Shown in pieces: positions 9,942 to 18,400 of a stretch of DNA of 43,950 bases; position 1 is the stretch's first letter, and the number at the start of each line of letters is the position of its first letter. Position numbers and translations under genes: made by a program. The stretch covers positions 1-43,950 of the IMG/VR virus record IMGVR_UViG_3300031963_000294, one strand, 5' to 3'. This DNA comes from a virus. Below the pieces are notes generated by a model. The model saw only the letters and a program-made list of their open reading frames with translations, was not told the origin of the DNA and did not search any database.

Positions 9942-12900
9942 TTAAATTTCTTCAAATGTATAACCTAAACCTAAACTTTCTAAATATCCTTTAGTATCTT
10001 CATCTACTTCATCACCTAATTGGTAATCAGTCTCACCACCTTCTTCTTTAATTATTAAATTATAACCTGGTGTACCTTCTCTTCCTAAATCTTGATGATA
10101 ATAACTTTCAAAATCTTGTTTAGTAAGACCACCTGGATTTAATCCATAGTACTCATATCTACCATTATCTAAATGAATATATTGAGCATCTTTATTTTTC
10201 TTCAAAAAGTCATTTACTAAATCTACACCTTTTTTACCAGATGTTATATAAGCAAATTCAGCTTTCTTAGTTGATGGTGAATACAATATAAACTTACCTG
10301 TGTTAGGTGTATTCTGATAAATAGGATCTCCGTTTTTATCCAAGAGTCTCATTTCATTACCATTCATTATTGCTTTATCTATATTCTTAGCTCCAAATCT
10401 TCTTGGTACTATTTCAGTATCTGGATCAAATTCATTTGCTTTACCTACTTTAAATTTACCATCTTCTATTCCATAGAAAGATTCAATTTTATTAGATGGA
10501 TACTTTTTATCTGAATATGTATCTGTAGCAGTTAACCAATCTTTAGCCTTTCTAACTGTATTATTAGCATCCTCTATAAACTCACCACCGATTATAATTT
10601 TACCATCTTTTGTTTCATTAACTTTAGCAAAATCCATAGGGGTATTAGTTATATCAATAAGTGTATCTTTAGAACTTAAACCTCCAGGTACACCTGTAAC
10701 TCCAACATTTTTTAAAATTTTATTTTTAATCGGGGGTGGTGAAAAAGCTGTTCCAAAAACAGCAGCGGCTCCAGGATAAGCTGATCCTACTAAACCAGCT
10801 ATTGTGTAATCAGTAGCATTCCAGTTTCTTCCTCCATAAAGTATTGGGTTTACTCTACTTCTATTACCTGTAGTAATAGCTTCATTTAAATGTTCATCCA
10901 TGTAGTTAGGTAAAGTCCAATCACTTCCATATTTATTTATTAAATCCGCATGTTCTTGAGAAAACTTTTGATATTCAGGTGAATTTTTATAAGCTAATAT
11001 TTCTTCTTCTGTTAAAGGTCCTTTTGGATATCTTTGAAATGCTCCTTTAAGATTTATAGAGTAGCCACTTTTTACTGGAGGAGGTGTACCACCTTCAATA
11101 GGAGCTTTTGGTTCTACTTGTAGTAATGATTCTTTATTATAACCTCTTTTACCAAAATCAAAATTACTATTCTTAAGTCTGTCTAATTCTCTTAACTGAG
11201 CTTCAGTAAGCATATCCCCTTGTTTCCTACCTGTTTCAATAAGATCATTATAAAACTTTCTATTAGCAAATGACATTTTTTTAGAATCATAACTATCTAA
11301 CAGTTGCTTATAGTAATTTAAATTTTTCTTAACCATATTACTACCACTACCACTTGGTCCTAGTAACATCATAGGTCCAGGAGGTCTATTAAAAAATTTA
11401 TTTACCATGTTTGATACAGGTGAATTAGGAGAGCCAGGTAATTGCTTAGACCATGTTTTACCTCCATCTAAACTATACTCTATATCTTTACCTTTAACAG
11501 CCGGATACTGACCCATAAAACCTAGATCCTTTTTACCTTTATTAGCAAATCTTAATAATACAGGTTTACCACCAGTTGCTTCTGCTGAGTAACCTGCAAA
11601 ATTTAAAGCATATCCACTATCTCCTGCAGCAGTTGTAAAACCTTTTCCTAATTTATCAGGCATCATACCACCTGTATTTACGGCATCACCTAAACTATTA
11701 TCCAATTCAGATGATAAAATATTTTTTAATCTAGCATCAGATGTACCGTGATATAAGTATTTAGGCACAGGAAGTTTTAAATCATTTTTTATTACTTCTG
11801 CAGCAGCTATAAGATTAGAATTTGAAAAACCAAATCCTTTATTACTATAAGTATTAAGTACCTCATTAACTGTTTTATTAGAACTTTTTGCAACTTCTTT
11901 TAAAAAGTCTGCTGCTTCTTGCTCTGTTTTAAAACTTGAGTTAGCTACAATATCATCTATATGTTTTTGTAGTGTAATGTCAGAAGCTCCTGAAGAATTT
12001 ATTTTACCTGTATTTTGAAAAGTTGATTTAACACCTTTACCTAAATCAGTTACAAGATCTCCTGCTTTAGTAAATTTTGATAATTTACTAATAGCATTTA
12101 TACCAGGTATAGCTCCAAGAACATCAAAGGTTTGATTAATACCACTACCATAGTTTTCACCTGTAAGTACATTTGTACCCATATCAAAATTTCCGGTATT
12201 AGAATAATTTACTGCACCTTCAACTAAACCTTGAGGTAATGTTGCAACATCAGCAACAGTTTTAGCTACACCTTCAGCAGTACCAACAGGATCGGCAACT
12301 ATTCTATATGCTCCGCCACCAAGTAGTTCTAATGCTGTATTAGTAACTCCCATATTGGCTTCTTTTCTTTTGTTAGCTTCATCAACAGCTTCTTGAAATT
12401 GACCTTTGTAAGCTTCATTCATTACATTGGGATCAAATCTATCCCAGCCTTTTTCTTCATACTCCATTCGGAATTTAGTTCCTGCACTTAAATCTTTACT
12501 ACTCTGTGCTTTTTTTCTTGCCTTTTCATATTCTTTTCTTTCTTTCTCTTCATTTTTATAATACTTGTTTTGTTCAGAAACTATATTATTTATATAACTT
12601 TTAAATCTTTTAATTCCTTCTTTAGTTGTATTTGTAGAAATTAACGGTTCATTAGCACCTATACCAAACTCTGAAGAATATTTTTTACCAAAGTCTTTCA
12701 TTTGTTCTAACCTGGTTTTACCACCTCTGAGAATCCAATCAGAAAGTTTCTTTCCTTTTTTAGCTTGAATATTAATACCACTTTTATTTTTAATCCATTC
12801 TTTTGAATTTCTATCATACTCCCATCCTTCTGCTTGTGGACCGATATGGTAATCCCAATCAACATCCACAAGATTCCAATCTAAGGGAACACATTCTCCT

Positions 12901-15473
12901 TTAGAATTTCTATAATATCCTCTACCACATGGAGAACCACCTTCTATAAATTTATCTAATGATCCACCATACTTTCCATACTGAATATCATCTTTATTAG
13001 AATCCTTCTTAGCAATAAGATTAAATAACCTCATTAAGCTTTCATCATCTTTTGCTGTTCTAAATAATAAGTAAATATCTTGATTAAAGTTTTTATTATC
13101 TTTATCAAGCATTCCTTTTTTCTCAGCCTCCTCTCTCATCTGATTCAATCTCTCTGGAGTAATTACCTCATCAGGTTTAAGATTAAATTTCTTTCTAGCC
13201 ACATTAAGATATGATTGAATATTCTGTTCTTCTGGATTTATTATGTAATCATAAAATTGTTGTTTTTCTTTTGGCCAAGTTTTATCAAAAGGAATTATAT
13301 TTTCTTTTACAATTTTGTCATACATAGGATACAACTTGTCTCTCACAGGTTCCATAAGATAATTAGTTAACTCATGTCTTTCTGTATCAGACTTTTGTTC
13401 AGGTGTAAGTTCTGGACTAAAATATATTTTTGGAACTTTTCCACTTGTGTCATACATTCCAACTGCTCGGAAACCTCCTATATTTTCTTGCGTATATTCC
13501 TCTGGCATTGTTTCATATACTGGGAATGATTGCATTTGTTTAAGCATAGGTGATTCAGGATTGTATGCTGGTAATGCTTTTTCTACAACCTTTTTAAAAC
13601 TAGGTTGATCTTCTGGAAAATCTATTTTTCTATTCTTATACCATTCAACCATCCATCTTTGATCTTCTGTCATATTCTCTTCAGACAGAGGAATACAACC
13701 AAGTTTTGGATCATAAGTATAACCATCATCACATGGAGAACCACCTGCTATAAATTTATGTAATGACCCACCAAGTTCTTGCTTATATGGACTCATAAAT
13801 TGACCTGGATCATTTGGTCCTTTTTTTAAATATACATTATTAGCAGGATTTTTATTTACAATACCATCAGGTAACATGTTTTGATTAGAGAGTTCTAATA
13901 AAGCATTTGTCTTATCTCTTGAGCTCATAGGTAATATACCTACACCAGCACCAACAGCATTATTTAGTATATCTTCACCAGACTCTGTAAATTTAACCAA
14001 CCATGGTCTATCATCATTAAATATAGTTTCTAACTCATGACCTACACCCATTGCATTAGCACCTAAAAAACCAGCAGCTTGCGGTATACCTGTGTATTGT
14101 GCCCAGTCTGGAAAATAATCCATAATTGCTTCAGCTGCATATCTACCACCTTGAGGATGTCTAAAATTATCTATAGGATCATCATCTTCTTTTGCAGCAC
14201 CATAAGCAGACATAGCTGCTTTGTCCATAGGATTATCTAAAGCACTATTTATTTTATCCTCAAAGCTATTACCTCTATATAAAATTTCTTGAGTTGAACC
14301 AGGATCATATAGTTCTATTTCTTTTATTTCTCTTAGCAATCCTGCTGCTGTTTCTTGATCAGCAAGTAAAGGTGAATTTTTTAATTTCTCATATTGCTCA
14401 ACTAACTTTTGATAATAAGAACTAAATGTATCAGTTTTTTTGTTAGCTTTTTTAGCTGCAGCTTTAGCTTTTTTAGATGCTTTTATTGTAACTTCTTTAA
14501 GATTTTGTATATATGTAGGATTGTATGATCTTTTAGGAATAGTCTTGTCTAAATATTTTTTAAATTCTTCATCTGAATTATTTTCTAATATTCTTCTTTT
14601 TTCATCCTGTAATAAATACAATGGAGTATAATCAACTAATGCATTTTCACATCTTTTAGTATATGGATTCCATACTTGACCTTTCCCACATGGTTTATTT
14701 GAACCACCTCTATCATAATCAACTAAGCCACCATCTTCATAATATTTTGCATTAGGATCATAAATTCTATTCTTTACTTTCTTAGGTTTAAATAATTTAT
14801 TTTTTACAAACAGTTTATTCTTACCAAAAATACTTTTTGTGTACTTCATAGAATTTAAACTACCACCCTTACGGAACTGCTCTCCTACAGATCCTAATGC
14901 AGCTATTACTTCAGGCTTATCATCAAAATGCTTTTCTACTCCAAGTTGTTTTACTTTACGTACCTTAGCTTCATCTGAACCAGTAGCTATAATATTTTCA
15001 ACTGGAATGCCTGCTTGTCTAGCTCGGGCAATCATATCTGGTGTTACTTTATCTCTGGCAGATACAATAAAAAGATTATAGCCATCTCTAAACATTTTCT
15101 TAGCTTTAGCTAAACCTTCAGGTGTTGCAATAGTTTTATCAAAGTCAAAAGATGCATATTTACCTTTACCAAAATCTTCTGGCTGCTCCATCTCTGAATG
15201 CTCTCTATAATTAGCTGTAAGTTCTGAACCAGCGGGGATATTTTTTAAAGCTCTTAGGTATCTTTTATCTCCTATTACTTCATTACTAGTATTAAAGTTT
15301 TTTTCATCATGATTATAGAACTTACCAAACTGATTTGGTACAAATCTTATTCTATCATTATCTATAGGAATGCCAGAGTGTACGGGTAATATTAGTTCAC
15401 CCTTTTTAATTAGTTCTTGAGTAAATAAACCTTTACCATGTATCTTGGACTTTCCAACTTTTACTTTCTTCAT
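9942..15473 (-). CDS. Giant multi-enzyme cargo protein: SET, HAD, RH-HE-NN effector-like and PARP-like domains
   Basis: The protein has 1843 residues. It opens with a SET-like lysine methyltransferase domain (1-92): SKIHGKGLF near the start, NH at 54-55 and a closing AGSELTANY. A HAD phosphatase-like domain follows (about 105-195) with FDFDKT (nucleophile D109, D111), the motif II serine in VSAR, and HFDDKP. After a Lys/Ala-rich helix comes an all-helical region (about 415-515) with FRH at 437-439, HE at 479-480 and DILNNAVG at 501-508, a signature I associate with DUF6973-type polymorphic toxin domains. A third repeat module (about 905-1150) precedes a PARP/diphtheria-type ADP-ribosyltransferase-like domain (about 1225-1340) with YHGTS and GKGFTT. 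The C-terminus carries a variant of the NDYIELDIPE-type motif. Its ATG overlaps the TAA of the muzzle gene by one base. Domain calls are by motif; cargo role is inferred. Confidence 0.8.
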   Translation of the reverse strand: MKKVKVGKSKIHGKGLFTQELIKKGELILPVHSGIPIDNDRIRFVPNQFGKFYNHDEKNFNTSNEVIGDKRYLRALKNIPAGSELTANYREHSEMEQPEDFGKGKYASFDFDKTIATPEGLAKAKKMFRDGYNLFIVSARDKVTPDMIARARQAGIPVENIIATGSDEAKVRKVKQLGVEKHFDDKPEVIAALGSVGEQFRKGGSLNSMKYTKSIFGKNKLFVKNKLFKPKKVKNRIYDPNAKYYEDGGLVDYDRGGSNKPCGKGQVWNPYTKRCENALVDYTPLYLLQDEKRRILENNSDEEFKKYLDKTIPKRSYNPTYIQNLKEVTIKASKKAKAAAKKANKKTDTFSSYYQKLVEQYEKLKNSPLLADQETAAGLLREIKEIELYDPGSTQEILYRGNSFEDKINSALDNPMDKAAMSAYGAAKEDDDPIDNFRHPQGGRYAAEAIMDYFPDWAQYTGIPQAAGFLGANAMGVGHELETIFNDDRPWLVKFTESGEDILNNAVGAGVGILPMSSRDKTNALLELSNQNMLPDGIVNKNPANNVYLKKGPNDPGQFMSPYKQELGGSLHKFIAGGSPCDDGYTYDPKLGCIPLSEENMTEDQRWMVEWYKNRKIDFPEDQPSFKKVVEKALPAYNPESPMLKQMQSFPVYETMPEEYTQENIGGFRAVGMYDTSGKVPKIYFSPELTPEQKSDTERHELTNYLMEPVRDKLYPMYDKIVKENIIPFDKTWPKEKQQFYDYIINPEEQNIQSYLNVARKKFNLKPDEVITPERLNQMREEAEKKGMLDKDNKNFNQDIYLLFRTAKDDESLMRLFNLIAKKDSNKDDIQYGKYGGSLDKFIEGGSPCGRGYYRNSKGECVPLDWNLVDVDWDYHIGPQAEGWEYDRNSKEWIKNKSGINIQAKKGKKLSDWILRGGKTRLEQMKDFGKKYSSEFGIGANEPLISTNTTKEGIKRFKSYINNIVSEQNKYYKNEEKERKEYEKARKKAQSSKDLSAGTKFRMEYEEKGWDRFDPNVMNEAYKGQFQEAVDEANKRKEANMGVTNTALELLGGGAYRIVADPVGTAEGVAKTVADVATLPQGLVEGAVNYSNTGNFDMGTNVLTGENYGSGINQTFDVLGAIPGINAISKLSKFTKAGDLVTDLGKGVKSTFQNTGKINSSGASDITLQKHIDDIVANSSFKTEQEAADFLKEVAKSSNKTVNEVLNTYSNKGFGFSNSNLIAAAEVIKNDLKLPVPKYLYHGTSDARLKNILSSELDNSLGDAVNTGGMMPDKLGKGFTTAAGDSGYALNFAGYSAEATGGKPVLLRFANKGKKDLGFMGQYPAVKGKDIEYSLDGGKTWSKQLPGSPNSPVSNMVNKFFNRPPGPMMLLGPSGSGSNMVKKNLNYYKQLLDSYDSKKMSFANRKFYNDLIETGRKQGDMLTEAQLRELDRLKNSNFDFGKRGYNKESLLQVEPKAPIEGGTPPPVKSGYSINLKGAFQRYPKGPLTEEEILAYKNSPEYQKFSQEHADLINKYGSDWTLPNYMDEHLNEAITTGNRSRVNPILYGGRNWNATDYTIAGLVGSAYPGAAAVFGTAFSPPPIKNKILKNVGVTGVPGGLSSKDTLIDITNTPMDFAKVNETKDGKIIIGGEFIEDANNTVRKAKDWLTATDTYSDKKYPSNKIESFYGIEDGKFKVGKANEFDPDTEIVPRRFGAKNIDKAIMNGNEMRLLDKNGDPIYQNTPNTGKFILYSPSTKKAEFAYITSGKKGVDLVNDFLKKNKDAQYIHLDNGRYEYYGLNPGGLTKQDFESYYHQDLGREGTPGYNLIIKEEGGETDYQLGDEVDEDTKGYLESLGLGYTFEEI
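9945..10040 (-). repeat. NDYIELDIPE-type motif, diverged copy at a C-terminus
   Basis: The 1843-residue protein ends with EGGETDYQLGDEVDEDTKGY and a GLGYTFEEI end, which follows the same GG, DY, acidic block, helix, GY-x-hydrophobic-E-E order as the two internal linkers. A C-terminal copy suggests the motif marks the end of each unit. Confidence 0.5.
12024..12761 (-). repeat. Repeat module copy 3 (upstream of the PARP-like domain)
   Basis: About 245 residues (905-1150 of the 1843-residue protein), closest to copy 1 (SDWILRGGKTR, KEANMGVTNTALELLGGGA, FDMGTNVLTGENYGSG). It is in a different gene from copies 1 and 2, so the module has been duplicated both within and between genes. Confidence 0.75.
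12891..12941 (-). repeat. Gly-Gly/Cys-pair linker 3 of the 1843-residue protein
   Basis: Residues 845-861: GGSPC, 11 residues, then C, preceded by GGSLDKFIE. It lies just ahead of repeat module copy 3. Confidence 0.6.
13695..13745 (-). repeat. Gly-Gly/Cys-pair linker 2 of the 1843-residue protein
   Basis: Residues 577-593: GGSPC, 11 residues, then C, preceded by GGSLHKFIA. It follows the RH...HE...NN domain. Confidence 0.6.
14648..14708 (-). repeat. Gly-Gly/Cys-pair linker 1 of the 1843-residue protein
   Basis: Residues 256-275: GGSNKPC, 12 residues, then C, just after the HAD domain region and before the Lys/Ala helix. Confidence 0.55.
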
Positions 15474-18400
15474 TACCTTGGAGAATATTGATTTTTAGTA
15501 TTAAATATTTTCAAGATCATATTAGTATCTCTTGAATTTACTTTAGCTAACTTAATAAAATTTAAGTAATGTCTAAACTTTTTTCTCTGTAATTGATTTT
15601 TATTTATATCAATATTCTGATAGTTGATAGTTTTAATATAACCATTAGGTGCAGTTATCCATAAATTTTCTTGTCTATAAGAACCAGATAAAATTGTTGT
15701 CCCAGGTATTACAGGATTTGTAGGAGGATAGTCTGGTAACTGTTGAGGAGAAGGATAAGGAAATTCTCCACGGTCTTTTACTGAATCCCAGAATTGATTA
15801 AATCTATATTTGTTTTCTTCTTTAGAAAATAAAATATCAAATCCAGCTTTTGGTGTAATTGTAGGATCAATAAAAATTGAATTGTTAACTTTTGGATATT
15901 GTAAGTTTAGTGGTGGATTATTCTTAGCATAAATATTTAATTTCAAATATGGTGATATTTGTTCTGTATTATGAATTACAGCATAATCAAAATTATAATC
16001 TAGTACATGAAATTGATCTACACAGTTTTCTTGGTTTCTTTTATAACATTCTAAAACATATTCTACACTTTTTAAAGTAGTAACAGTTTGACCAGTTACT
16101 ATTGGAAACTCAACTTCAAATGGATACTGCGTCCCATAAAAATTACAATAGTCATTACATTCAATATTATGAGCCCAAAATTCATCAGCTCTTGTACTTA
16201 CAATTGTACTCTTAGTAGGTAAAGTAAGATCTGGATGCCAGTCATGAAATGAAATCCAAAATCTATTTTTAGGGTCATAACTTGCTGTCCATGAAGCATC
16301 TTCAAATATTGCAGGATCTCCTAAAATATAAATTTTATTTCCTTGTAAAGGATCCATAGTATCTAGAAAATAACTTTCAGTAGGTGTACTTATATATTGA
16401 ATTCTATTTGGATTTTGTGGTGTATTAAAACCATCTATCAATTTATAATCTTTTTTACAGAAATATAATACTGAATTTTCATTATCATAAATAGCTTGAC
16501 ATCCAATACCGGCTACAGGATTATCAGCATAATCATATTCTGGAAAATCTTCTAATAACTTAGATGGTAAAAATTCATCAAACCACCATTTCATTCCTGA
16601 TTGTGATATCTCTGTTATACCTTCATTATAAGTAAATATTTTACCTTGATTTTGTGATATATAATAAATACCAGCCGGTGTAGATATAACAGCCAATCTA
16701 CTTTGAGATGAACCATACTGATATGGTTTATCTGTAACAACTAGATTTTGAGCTTCTCTTGCAAATAACCCACCATCTCCTACAGTTACTTTAACACCTG
16801 AACCATCAAGTTGTAATTGATCAACTCCTTGAAATACTTGAGGGCCATCATTTTTAAATGTAATAAGAGCTCCGGTTCTAGCAAAGTTTTTAACTGAACT
16901 AATTTGACTAATAAAATCTTTACGGTTATTAGGTAGAAAAATAAACCATGCATCTTCTACAGAGCCTTGAACAAAAGGTAAAGAATAAGTAATAACATTA
17001 GGAAAATATGTATAACATAAACTTGCTACCTTAGGATCATAGTATCTATTTTGTAATGCACCAAATGTTAAAAATTTACTTGGTAATCTTGATGCACTTA
17101 AAGATAAATCATAAATATAAAAATTACCTCTTGTAATAATTATAGGATCCATTTTAAATAACTGTTGTAAATCAGTGTATCTATATGGATGATAACATTT
17201 TTCAAAATCAAATGTACCTACTTCTCTAAAGTCAAGAAGTATATCTGTTTCTACATAAAAGTCTCTTACTCCAGACACAGAAGTATAAAAGTATGAATTT
17301 CTAGGAATCCAAAATCCAGGATAAGGTGTAGCATCATCAGTAGAATGATCATAATTTATACTTTCTAGATTATAAAAATCTGTAGGAAATAGCCCAGTAC
17401 CCGGAGCAGCTGCTGTTGTTATTCCTAAAAAGTCAGATAAGTTTTCTACAGATATATTAGAAAAATCATAGTGTGTACTATTCATCCAGTATCTTGCTTG
17501 AGGAAGCATTTGATTTACAAAATAGTTATATTCAAAATCATCTGCTACTCCATACAACCAGTTATAAAACATCAACATTATATTCTTTTCTGTAAATCTA
17601 CATATGTATGTATCACCTCCAAAAAAGATATCTGTTTGAGCAATTAGTTTGTAGTAATAAGTTTGAGGAGTTGGTATAGGATCATTTAGTGTTGCTACAC
17701 TAGGTTGTATAAAATTACCTAAAAGTGCTGGACTATAGTCTTTTATCAAAGTACCAAAAGCATCTCTCTTTTGTTCACAAGGAGTAATTACTTGTTGCTT
17801 TATAGAATCTAACTGGCCGTATTGATTTTTTAAAGTTACTTTTATAGCACCATAGTGACTAGCTATTTTTGTTTGAAACCCAATTGTCTTTTTATCTTCC
17901 TCATCAATTTTAGGACCTAATCCTCCTACGTCTGCATGATACAGTGTAATTGAAGATTGATCCTGAGCATTACTAATTTGTTGAGCTAATGTAGTACCTG
18001 AAGTTAAAAAGCTTGGTCCTGTTGTAGCACCAGTATTTGCTTGAGCTGTTCTTAATACAACCAACTTGGGTCTAAAAATATTTTGTATTGTATATTTTTT
18101 AATTGTGCTTGTAGTAGTATCAATATAATCTGGAATTTCTTGATTGGTATCATTAATAACATATAGTGAATCTTCTACTTTAAATCTATATAGTTCACCT
18201 GGTTTTCTAGGATCAAATCTATCATAGTAACCATGACCAATTTGTTGTAATGCATATTGCTTTAATGGAGCAATAGCATATAAAAATTCATTAGCTGTTT
18301 TTAATCCTTGTGCAAAGAAAAAAGCAAAATTTTGTAGACCACCTAAAAATGCTAACCAAGGTGGTAACATCTGAGATTGAGAAAGTTCATTTGTATAAGT

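Noticed and set aside
13340-13400. HELTN in the 1843-residue protein, as a possible zinc protease (HExxH).
   Set aside because: The second His is replaced by Asn and no other zincin context is clear, although an acidic NPEEQ follows; too weak to call.
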